The notes beneath the pieces are model-generated. The model was not told the origin of the DNA. It made no database searches and saw only the letters and a program-made list of their open reading frames with translations. Both the position numbers and the translations under genes were made by a program. Shown piece after piece: positions 24,631 to 34,351 of a stretch of DNA of 64,000 nucleotides. This stretch comes from Datisca glomerata (taxonomy: Eukaryota > Streptophyta > Magnoliopsida > Cucurbitales > Datiscaceae): NCBI GenBank assembly GCA_003255025.1, contig QANY01005074.1, positions 64,252 to 128,251 of the forward strand, in the 5' to 3' direction. Each line of letters begins with the position of its first letter. The first letter of the stretch is position 1.

Positions 24631-25072
24631 TGTTGGGTGTAGTGCTCTCAAAGCATGTGTTTTGACATATGAAATTTAATGCATTTACACTTTTATTATA
24701 ATTGTTCTTTTAAATTATAGTTGAATAATATATATAAATATCTGAAATTTTCATATTCATTAATGAAACTGTGATCTTGTATAAGTACGAGAGGATTAAG
24801 ATCATAGATGATGAATAAAATTGTTAGCAACATATTAAAGTATGAAATCTTTAATGAACGGTCACTAGTATGGTTCACTAAACATTATGAATGCATGTGA
24901 TCTAGATCTGGATCATTGATGTGGATAGGCATCTTAGTGAAGGTACTTTATATAAGAAATTATATATGACATGACCGATGTGAATTAATATCTTTATTAA
25001 CTAACCATTTATCATAAAGATTTAATACACATCAATCGGATGATCAGATGTTGATCAGTCTGAATCATGAGT
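24631..25072 (+). repeat. copia 3' LTR, right end truncated
   Basis: Begins with TGTTGGGTGT next to the polypurine tract. The body is AT-rich and non-coding. The final readable part, GATGTTGATCAGTCTGAATCATGAGTAA, runs into LINE ORF1 sequence at about 25,070, so no terminal CA can be assigned. With no 5' LTR in the window, insertion age cannot be estimated from LTR divergence. Confidence 0.75.
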
Positions 25073-25708
25073 AAACCCCTATACTCGGATCATTTGACTG
25101 CAAAAGGAGTGAAAAGAGACTTTGCTAGAATCTGTGTTGAGATATCAACCACGTCAATAATCCTTAAGCATCTTGATATTGATCTTGGTATTGAAGGATT
25201 GGATCCAATTGATATTTTTTTAGAGTATGAGGGCCTACCAAAGAAATGTAACAAGTGTGATATATTTGGTCATGAATATGATTTCATCCAGCAAGCTAAA
25301 ACACATAATCCTAATCTCCAAACTATAATTTCTCCCTCAATCCAACCCAAGCTCCACCTCAAACTCCCTAGCTCACTCCTCTCCTCATCCCCCCATACAT
25401 TCCACCCTTAAACATTCCCTCATTTCTCCCTCACTTCTCCCAAACGCACCACCCTCAACACCTTTGGATGATGTTGGATTGAGATTAAAACCAAGAGAAC
25501 AAGGAAGAAAGTCAACTTAGAAGTGGGACTTAAACTGGACTTAGTGCTAGACCAAGACATAGTTGAAGCTTCCCCGCTAAGGGTGGAACCAATTGAGTAC
25601 CCAATTGAGGAAGAAGAGGACAATCTTGCTGACGTGAGTAAGAACCAAGAGCTTTCCACCCTTTCTCCTTCTCTAAACACTCCAAGCTCGGCTAGGCCTG
25701 TGTTTTAA
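25073..25708 (+). pseudogene. LINE ORF1 fragment (DUF4283 end, zinc knuckle, Pro/Ser-rich tail)
   Basis: Contains GKPLYSDHLTAKGVKRDFARICVEIS and then LPKKCNKCDIFGHE, the zinc-knuckle region that follows DUF4283 in plant L1 ORF1. The knuckle is incomplete: the final Cys is replaced (GHEYDF). A Pro/Ser-rich stretch follows (to about 25,411), then a shifted frame with acidic residues, EEEEDNLADVSKNQELSTLSP (25,523-25,708). ORF1 is thought to be an RNA-binding chaperone. This copy lacks the N-terminus and is frameshifted. Confidence 0.82.
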
Positions 25709-26640
25709 CAAGGTACAGGGTGGGTTGGGCCTTAGGGATCTGGTTCTAGCTAATGAAGTTGCTATAGCCAAACACTTATGGTTCTTGCTACTCCCTTCTA
25801 AAAGATCACTTTGAAAAGATTGGTGTCAAACATACCTAATCAGAAAGAGTTCAATTTTCTCGGTTTCCATTCCTGCGAACCCATCTTGGGTTTGGAGAAA
25901 GCTTCTCAATCACAGGATGCCTTTTGCTCTATAACTATTGGAGATGGTACTACTGTGAAGCTTCTTACAGATAATTGGCATCCTCTAGGTGTCCTTTGGG
26001 CCAGATTTGGGCAAAGACTTTTATCATGAACTTCTTGGACTATGGACTCTATGGTGAGTGTTGTCATTCAAGACAATCGATAGCATTGGCCAACTTCAAA
26101 CACCTTTGAACTTCTTGAGATTAGAATTGTTCCATTCCTCCTCCCCAAGCTTAAAGACAAGATGTTTGGAAATGGAGTTCAAGTCAGAATGGAGATTTCT
26201 CTCTAAGTCTAACATGTAAGGCACTGTCCCCTACAAGACCAACGGTTAAGTGGGAAAAGGTGATATGGTTCACTGAACACATCCTAAGGTGCAGCTTTAT
26301 CTCTTGGTTGGCTTTGAGAAACAAACTTGCCACTAGAGATAGGGTTGCAGAATGGGACCAAACACCGGGGTTTTGTTCTAATTGTGTGTGTTGTGTTGGC
26401 TACCAGGAGACACATGAGCATCTTTTTGTCAATTGTTGTTATTCAGCGAGAGTATGGGCCTTGTGAACAAATATGATCTACACTGCCAGGTTAGGGATTG
26501 TGGTCACTTTGTAGATTGGATGCTAGTTAATACAAAAGGGAAGTTACTTTGAGGGGTCCTAGTTAAGCTAGCTTTTACTTCCTTCATCTATTATATATGG
26601 AGAGAAAGAAATGCAAGGATTTTTAAGGCAAAATCAGAGA
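25709..26640 (+). pseudogene. LINE ORF2 fragment (post-RT region and zf-RVT)
   Basis: Starts in the connection downstream of RT (KVQGGLGLRDLVLANEVAIAKHLWF) and continues with IGDGTTVKLLTDNWHPLG, typical of the RT-to-zf-RVT linker. Then come CLEMEFKSEWRFLSKSN and the zf-RVT domain IRRxSFISWLALRNKLATRDR, CSNCVCC and EHLFVNCC (26,260-26,466), ending near RNARIFK. Several stops and frameshifts (near 25,800, 26,028, 26,215, 26,465) make it non-coding. Confidence 0.85.
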
Positions 26641-26757
26641 TTCCAAGATCCTAATTAGTAGCCCCAGACTGGAGCACTAGGTAAATATAGCAATGAAGCA
26701 AATTTGAGAGGAAGAGGGGGGGGGGATTTATCTCAGCCCAATTACAATACCATACTT

Positions 26758-29700
26758 TTAGTCAAAGATACTAGGTTGGAGCTCCCAAGCAACCATAAGG
26801 GAGAGTCCCAAGCTGTCTTCTTTAAAACCTTTGGCATAGAAAAATCTTCCTCTGACATTATCTTTGATGAGCTTCTCAATAATTGAACTATCTCTCATCT
26901 TCCCTTAAAAAATTCTAGAATTTGTCTCTCTCCAAACGAAGTACACAAATGAGGAGAAAATGAACCTCAGTAAGAAAGCTCTAAGAGACGTCCCTTTACT
27001 CCAAAACAGTAACCAAGAGATCAATTGTGTATAATTTGAAGCTCTACAGATTAGTTCACATTTGCTCGTTCGGGAATTTCAGATTGTTTTGGCATATTCG
27101 GATGCAATGAAGAGGTGTGAGTGGGATTCACCATGACCAACACAAAACAATAGTACCAGCTGGAGGGTGGTTCCAAAATGCAATTTTATCCCTAGTAGCT
27201 AGTTTGTGAAGGATAGCAAGCCAAGTAATGAAACTACATCATGGGATACTATATTTGAACCAGTGTAGTCTTGCCCATCTTACCTTTTCCTTTTGGTTGG
27301 CCAAAATCTTATAGGTATAAGAGGAAGAAAAGGATCCATGGGGGCTAGGGGCCCAAATCCAAGAGTCAGGCCTAGTTACTTGAAGTAATGGGAGCTGGAT
27401 ATTCTTGAGTTCTAGAAGCTCCATTGTATTGGTTGTAGGCCAGTGTCATTGTCCATTAAGAATAATATCACTAACTTTGGATTCGACTTTCCATGCACTA
27501 CCTGACAAAATTCTCTGTCCAAATTTGGACAACAAAGGACCTAACGGGTGCCAAGGGTCAGTTAAGAGATTGATATCCCTACCATTACCTTTAAAGGCTT
27601 TGCAAAAGGGCAGGAATTTACTCCAAAGCTTGAGGATATTTCTCCAAACCCAAAAGGACTAGAGTTATGAATATGGAGCTTTTTCTTATAAGATAGATTT
27701 GGCACCAGTTTTTCCATAATGAGTTCTTCGACATCATGATCAGAAACCATAAGTGATGTTCCATTGCCACCTCATTTTTCTAATGCCAGCTCTTTAAGAC
27801 CCAGACCTCCTTGCACCTTATCACAGTAGATATCAACCCAGGCCACCCTGGCACTGGTATGCTTACTCTAATCCCCATTCCATAAGTAATTCCTGACAGT
27901 GTCTTGGACCCTCTTTACCACTTTCTTCAGTAGGATGAAGAGCCCAACCTAAAATTGGAAAATCACCATCAACATTGATTTAATGAGTTGTAATCTCCCT
28001 GCATAGCTAAGAAATTTGGAGTCCCAAGATCTTATCCTATCTGTAATCCTATCGACTAGAGTGTCACCGTCGCTTTAGCCTAGTTTTGAGGTGATCAAGG
28101 CATTCCCAAATATCTCATTGGGAATTGTCCTAAAGGAAAGTCCAATACATATAGAATATCAACTATATGTTCCGCTTGGACTCCTGAAAGAAATATTTGG
28201 CTCTTTATCTTGTAAGGTTGGAGACTTGAAATGCATTTAAAGAGCTCTAAAGTGTCTTTAAGGGTCTGACATGACTCCTTCGTCCCTTTGTAGGGTATAA
28301 GAAAATGATTAGCAAAGCAAAGGTTCACAATTTTTAGCTTCTCACATCTCCAATGGTATTGAAACTCGGCATGTGATGGTGAAAATTGTAGTGAGCCAGT
28401 AAGGATCTCCATGATAATCACAAATAGGTAGGGGGAGATGGGGTCCCCTTGCCTAATATCTTTGACACCTCTGAAATAACCATGAAACTCCCCATTAATC
28501 TTAATAGAGTAAGAAGGATAGGAGATGCACTCCATAATCCAGGAGATGAAAAGATCTAGGAAATTGAGGTATTGTAGAGCTTTACCAATTAATACCCAAT
28601 TCACACTATCATATGCTTTCTTTAAGTCCACTTTTAATGCACACCTTGGCATTCCTAAAAATCTATGATAAGTGCTAAGAAGTTCTTGTGAGAGGAAGAT
28701 ATTGTCAGCTATCCTTCTTTCTGGAATGAAAGCACTTTGATTCTGATCTATAAGATTGGGAACAAGGGCTTCATTCTTTTAGTGAGGATCTTGGTAATGC
28801 ACTTGTAATTGACATTACAGCATGAAATGGGCCTATAGTCACCAACATAAATGGGATTTGTGACCTTAGAAATGAGGGAGATCGCTGTAGAATTAGCTTC
28901 TTTCAAGAGGTTCCCTGTCTGAAAGAACTCCAAGATAGCCTGTGTAGCATCACACCCTATAATATGCCAAGCCTTTTTAAAGAAGCTAGCTAGGAATCCA
29001 TCAGGTCTTGGGGCTTTGTCACTTCCCATTCTAAAGATAGTGCTTTTGACCTCCTTAGCACTGATAGGTGATATCATAGTGTTGCCTTGAGAGTTATCCA
29101 GTTTATTTGGGAAAGCCCTTTCCAATATGCTTCAATTGATATTTGAGGGTGGGTTAGGGGTACCCAAAAGGTCTACATAGTATTGCAAGATGTGGTCCTT
29201 AACCTCCTTTGGGTCAGAAATGATTGATCCATGCTGTGTAATTCTTGATCTGATTCTTCTCTTTTTCATATTCTGAGAAAAGATAGAAGGATTTTTGGTC
29301 ACCTAGGTTTAGCCATTGAACTCTAGATTTTTATTTGTAGAAACTTTCTTCAACATTTCTGAGCTCAATATATTCAATGTTTACAAGTTTCTCTTGTCTA
29401 ACTAAAGTTGCATTGGTTGGGTCAGAAGCTAATTCAATTTGAAGTTGATCAAGTTTGGCCCTAGCTAGCTTAGTCCTAGAAGATAGGTCATTATAGAACT
29501 ATTTATTAAATTTTCGTACAGCCACCTTCACAGCTCTGAGCTTTTGGCTAACCTTGAACATTGCACAACAAGTTACTTTTGTACCCCATGCTTGTTCAAC
29601 TATTTCCCAAAATCCTTGTCTATCCATCCAAAAGTTAAAGAATTGGAAAGCTATCTTAGGTTTCAGTTGATTTGAATCCATTTGAATTACTATGGGACTA

Positions 29701-30020
29701 TGGTCAGAAATGCCAGGTGGTGGAAACTGGCATTGCACTTTTGGGAAGGAATCAACCCAGTGAGTTTTCCCTAGAGCTCTGTCCAGCTTACGCATGGTGA
29801 AAAATGGCATCCAGAATAGGCAAGGTCTTCCACCTCAATGTTGTATATGCAATCATTAAACTCATTTTTACCTTTATTCCATCTTGCAACCCCTCCTATT
29901 TTCTCATTAGGGTTCCTAATCACATTAAAGTCTCCCAAGGTAAGCCAAGGTGAAGATGAACAAATAATGTGTTGTGTTTCAAGGGAACCATTGAACCCCC
30001 TTATATTCCAAGTGGCTATA
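26758..30020 (-). pseudogene. LINE ORF2: endonuclease, RT, zf-RVT (dead)
   Basis: Reading from the 5' side: ATWNIRGFNGSLE (about 30,017), the start of the EEP endonuclease, then almost at once TLGDFNVIRNPNEKIGG (about 29,940). The ~100 or more residues normally between them, including catalytic Glu, are deleted. GISDHSPIVIQM (29,692-29,720) is the endonuclease C-terminal Asp-His motif. RT follows: APRPDGFLASFFKKAW, CALKVDLKKAYDSVNW, IRQGDPISPYLFVIIMEIL, and FANH at 28,306-28,317 where FADD is expected. Then come DSWIWAPSPHGSF and the frameshifted zf-RVT to TAA at 26,758. The deletion, the lost RT aspartates and the frameshifts each inactivate it. Confidence 0.88.
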
Positions 30021-30355
30021 TTAATAATTGTGAGGTAGGGGTTACCCCCTTTGTAGATTTCAATTTCCCACCCTTTTTTGCTGGGTGAGGAGTGAGGTTA
30101 ATCCTACTTTTCTTCTTTTTACTCTTCTTCTTAATAGAGCTAGAAAAGGAGATAAGAGGAAGGGCTAAAGGAATATGGGAGACAAAACTTGGATCACCTA
30201 AGTCAGGTTCCTTCTCTTAATCAGATTTGATAGCCTCAACCTGAATTTGGGTGACAATTTCTCCTTCAACAAGGAAATCACAGCAAGCCCATTTGGGAAA
30301 GAGTTTATTATTGGGGTTAGAATTTCAGCATGGAATAGGTTCCTTCTTGATTTTT

Positions 30356-33146
30356 TTAGGTCACCACAGTCCAAGGTTCCTCATTAGGAAGAATAGGTGG
30401 GTTAGAGGTGGTGGGGGAATCAAGGATTGATCGAGGGGTAGGGTGTCGGTCTGATGGGGAAAGAGAAGGGTTGGGGTGATTGGTTGGGGTGGTGGGGGTA
30501 GGGTGAATGGGTTTGGGGGAGGATGGGGGTTGGTGCTTTTGGATTTCCTTTAGGTTTGTACTCACAATTGTGGCAAAAAATGGAGCATTGTTGGCATCTT
30601 TTACGAAGACCTTCGTAATCCACCTTAATCATAATCAGATCCCATCCACTCAACATTGAAATAGTCCACCCATCTTATTTGGACACTAATTTCAACACAA
30701 ACCCTCACAAAATTCTTTCTAACTCCTTTGACAGTAGGGCAATCAGTGGATAAAGGTTTGCCAACAACACTTGCAATGTGTCCAAGGGCTTCTTTAGACC
30801 ATAATTCCACTGGGACATTGCAAAGTTTCACCTAAATAGGAAAAACATCAAGCCTTTCCTTACTAAAGACATGATTAGGTTGTCAAGGCTTCAAAATTAA
30901 GGGCTTCCCAAGTAGGTGCCAAGGTCCCTCATCTAAGAAGGTATTCATTTCTTCAATTGAGTTGAATCTAAAATACATTAAACCTTTGTGAACTGACACA
31001 TCCACAAGTCCTCTATTTCTCCAGAATTGGGCCTGTCTTCCTAACAAAGAAACCAACCAAGTGACAATCTCATTTAGTGAAACTATACCTAGTCACACTC
31101 CGCAGCAACATAACAGTAATTTGGTCACCATTAATAACAGTAGTGTTCCCATGTGCCAAAGATAATCTTTGCTTCTCAATTTTCATAACTTTTTGAGCCC
31201 AAGACTCATCTTGCTTAGGGGGTTTAAAGGAAGCATCACAAAGCTTTTTATACAATAGGTTGTACTTGAGAATTTTTTATGCTTGATTCATGGTTTAGGG
31301 ATAGGTGGGTCCGGGTAATACTTACAATTTTGTATAAACCCTTGAGTGAAATCATAACGTTCAAATTTTTTCGACCACTTGATCATAAATGGGAAATGAT
31401 GAAGGATATGGTCTGCGAGCAAATGGTGAAGAAGAGGCTGGCCTAGTTCCTGGGTCCAAAATATGGTTAATATCAAGTATTTTACACTTATCTAATGCTG
31501 AGGTGGACTGAGCATGGGTCAAAGTGTGTTGGAGGGTAGGGAACGAAGAGGATTGAAGTGTAAAGCGTAGTTTACGTGTGGGTTTGGGGTTTTGTAGGGT
31601 TTGTACGACCCTGTCACTAGCTATCCTATCACTTTCTTCATCAGATGCCTTAATTAAAAGCAAATCCTCTTGTAACATTGCTGAGCTAGGTGTACCATGA
31701 GCACAATCATTTAATGAAGAAAGAGACTTAACATGTGATTTTGTACCTAGCTTCTTAAAATTCAACACCTAGTGTTGCTCAGTACCCGAAGCATGGAGAT
31801 CATTATGTAAGGTTTCATGTACACTATCACTCATAATTTCACAAGCAACATTAAATAGTGAAGATGACTTATCAAGGGATAGTACACACTTTGGTCTTCG
31901 TGCAATGGGTGAAGAAGACACTGATCTAGACCTTACTCTTGCCTTACCCGAAGCTAAGTTTCGGTTAAAATCAAGCTTAGTACACTCAGTTAATGAAGAT
32001 GTAGACTTAGCATGGGGTGGTGAACCTTTTAAGGGTGGAAAGGTGGTATTAGGCGTATTGAACGAGTCAAAAGGGGCTATTTGTCCTTGTTCCTTAAAAG
32101 GAGGGAGCGTGTCTTGTACAGAATTAGAAAAAGCATCATTTACATGGAAAATGGGTGTTTGCATACTAGGCTTACTTTGGACCCATGTGAGGTGTTATTA
32201 GTAGTAGTACAAGCATTAAATGATGAGGTACAAATATTAATAAATGAAGGATACATGTCAAGAAGAGAGGTACCTTGCAAGGATGGTCCTTTCTCCTTTT
32301 TTTGTGCTGACCTGTCCTTTACGGCCCACATGTGACTTTGACTTGAGCTCAAACGGCCAATTTTTAGAATGGGAGCTGAGTTTGTGAGCCTTTGGTGTGT
32401 AAAGTGCATCACCTTTGCATGGAGGAAGTTGTCCTTATCACTTGTATTCAAACGAAGGGAGCTTGAAATACATGTATTAAAGTGAGATAAGGACATTGCA
32501 TGGGAGCTAGGTACACTTTGTAAGTTGTGTAGTCCTTTTTCCTTAAAATCTGTTGCCACTTGTACTTCTCTATGACATGCAATATCACATGCATGGTTTG
32601 AACAACTCTTTCCATGTAGCAGGGTTGAGTTGTCAATCAAAGATTGGCTAGGTAGTACACCCTCTTTATCCATTAGGTTATGCCCTTAGCTAGTGGTTTC
32701 TGGGCACACAAGTGAAGCTTCTCCACGAGTGAAGCTGTTTTCCTGCGTGCAAACAAATGACCTGAAAGTGGGTTAGAATCACGAGTACATAAAGTAAAAG
32801 CTTGTTGTACCTGAGATGCATCACCATTGTCTAGATATTTTGGAATTGAAAGCTCCTGCAAACCTTGAACTTGTGGTAAATGTTCTTCATCTAATGAATA
32901 AGAAGACTTAGCTTCACCATTTATGTTGTCCTTAGATGCATTATCCAAGACAATAACATAAAACAATCTCCCAAAGAGGCAGAATTGACAATTTCAGCTC
33001 CATTAATGCGAGCGTCAAGCTTCAGACACAACCCTTGTCTTCTTAACCACTTGTTTTCCTTCTTTTCCAGCTAGAAAACTTGATGATTCTTCCAAAGAAG
33101 AAGACGTAGGGCACATATTTTCTTGACGATAAGCTTCATTCACCAT
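30356..33146 (-). pseudogene. LINE ORF1 with long Ser-rich N-terminal region (dead)
   Basis: ATG at 33,146 follows a short UTR (MVNEAYRQENMCPTSSSLEE) and the frame stops at 33,015; coding continues in shifted frames. The N-terminal ~1.9 kb (33.1-31.3 kb) is Ser/Thr/His-rich with a recurring ARR motif: SGHLFARRKTAS (about 32,750), SSSPIARRPKC (about 31,900) and SSSPFARRPYP (about 31,420). Then follow a DUF4283 region (DESWAQKVM about 31,200; MYFRFNSIEEMNTF and LLGKPLILKP about 30,980-30,880; VELWSKEALGHIASVVGKPL), a zinc-knuckle-like RKRCQQCSIFCHNCEY (about 30,600), and a Pro-rich tail to EEPWTVVT. The 2.79 kb span is long for ORF1. At least five stops or frameshifts are visible. Confidence 0.8.
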
Positions 33147-33251
33147 TGTAGTGCTTGTTGAAGGAGGATCCTCCTCCCAAAGGAGAAGGAACCGGTGAGA
33201 AGTGGTGAGATATTAGAGAGAGGTCAGAGCTTCTCTCTCTAGAATCCAAAA

Positions 33252-33780
33252 CATTATGCTTCTAGTGTGATACAGAGTAAAAAATAGTGTGATACAAAGT
33301 CTTTTAAGCATTTGGAGTGTTGTGGTCGTTTTAGCAGCTTTCAGTCCGATACAAAGTAAAAAATACTCAATGGAACGTGTTTAGGACCAAACTAGATGAA
33401 CTTGGCTAAACTTGAATCTTTTTGGCATGTCATATACTCAAACTTACTTTTGACACCAAATACACATTTGGGATAAGAATTGGGAGTGTTGTAGTTGTTT
33501 TAGGTGCTTCTAGTGCCATATAGAGTCAAAAACACCCAATAGGACGTGTTTAGGCTCAAACTAAATGAACTTGGCTAAACTTAGATATTTTGGGCATGTC
33601 AAGTACTCGAAGTGACTTTTGAGACCAAATACAAGTTTGGGATACGAATTGGGAGTGTTGTGGTTGTTTTAGGTGCTTCTTACGTACTAAAAAAGATCTG
33701 ATATGATGCGTTTAGGCCCAAACAAGATGAACTTGGCTAAACTTACCACTTTTAGGCACGACACATACTCGAACTAACTT
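33252..33780 (-). repeat. 169-bp satellite remnant between LINE and GA satellite
   Basis: About three monomers in reverse orientation (GTGTTGTGGTCGTTTTAG, GAGTCAAAAACACCC and GCCCAAACAAGATGAACTTG words), the first disrupted by a repeated GTGTGATACAGAGT / GTGTGATACAAAGT. It shows that satellite originally flanked the LINE. It ends mid-monomer at CTCGAACTAACTT, then GA repeat starts abruptly at 33,781. Confidence 0.9.
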
Positions 33781-34320
33781 AATGGGGAGAGAGAAATAGA
33801 TAGATATATAGATACATAGACAGATACATAGATACATAGACAAATAGATAGATAGAGAGAGAGACTGAGAGAGAGAGCAGGAGAGAGACTGAGAGAGAGA
33901 GCAGGTGAGAGAGAGTGACAGAGAAAGAGTGAGAGCAAGAGATAGAGAGTGATGGAGAGAAAGAGAAAGATAGATAGATAAAATGATCGATAGATCAAGA
34001 GAGAGAGAGAAAGAGAGAGAGAGAGAAAGAGCGAGAGAGAGAGGAAGAAGGAGATATAGAGAAAGAGATAGAGATATATATAGTAAGAGAGAGACATAGC
34101 GAGAAAGTGAGAAAGAGAGAGAGATGGAGAGAGAGAGAGAGCGAGATAGAGAGCGAGAGAGAGGGGGAGATAGAGAGAGAGTGAGAGAGAGCGAGAAAGA
34201 GAGAGAGAGTGAGAGAGAGGAGAAAGAGACAGGGAGAGAGAGATGGAGTGAGAGAGAGAAATAGAGAGTCAGAGAGCATGATAGCCAGAGAGAGAAGAGA
34301 GATGAGAGAGATATAAATCA

Positions 34321-34347
<27 letters not shown>
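34321..34347. repeat. (TA)n tract in GA higher-order unit
   Basis: 27 bp of alternating AT after GATATAAATCA, at the same place in the unit as the tracts at 37,031 and 43,313. It is a useful phase marker for the GA satellite. Confidence 0.9.

Positions 34348-34351
<4 letters not shown>

Larger units (their letters stand above)
22957..25072 (+). mobile_element. Truncated Ty1/copia LTR retrotransposon
   Basis: Plus-strand remnant with the C-terminal half of pol and a 3' LTR. The 5' LTR, gag, protease and integrase core are absent. The left end at about 22,957 abuts satellite. The right end at about 25,072, within the LTR, abuts a LINE fragment. No terminal duplication is visible at either side, so later deletion or rearrangement removed the ends. 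Confidence 0.88.
25073..26655 (+). mobile_element. Internally deleted LINE, plus strand
   Basis: A 1.58 kb element fragment combining the middle and end of ORF1 (25,073-25,708) with the last part of ORF2 (25,709-26,640). Endonuclease and most of RT are missing between them. It is truncated at both ends: the left joins the copia LTR, and the right stops after AGATTCCAAGATCCTAATT and meets the minus-strand LINE. Its ORF2 end is closely related to the copies at 8.35 kb and 38.5 kb. Confidence 0.85.
26656..33251 (-). mobile_element. Near-full-length decayed LINE (L1-type), minus strand
   Basis: About 6.6 kb from a ~105-bp 5' UTR (33,147-33,251), through ORF1 (33,146 to about 30,356) and ORF2 (about 30,020 to 26,758), into a short 3' UTR that includes a run of about ten Gs on plus near 26,716. 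The 3' end is cut at about 26,656 where it meets the plus-strand LINE, so the poly-A is missing. The 5' end abuts 169-bp satellite at about 33,252, suggesting insertion into satellite DNA. The family differs from the plus-strand copies, for example in ORF2 ending near ELQPSIFD rather than ASIFDN. Confidence 0.85.

Noticed and set aside
25420..25680. Minus-strand frame overlapping the plus-strand LINE ORF1 remnant
   Set aside because: Antisense of the acidic ORF1 tail; Ser-rich only because of that complement.
31905..32335. Plus-strand frames opposite LINE ORF1
   Set aside because: Shadows of the minus-strand LINE ORF1, with no similarity or signals of their own.
26656..33251. Potentially active LINE because both ORFs and a 5' UTR are recognisable
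   Set aside because: Endonuclease core deleted, RT catalytic residues changed, multiple stops and frameshifts, and poly-A end missing.
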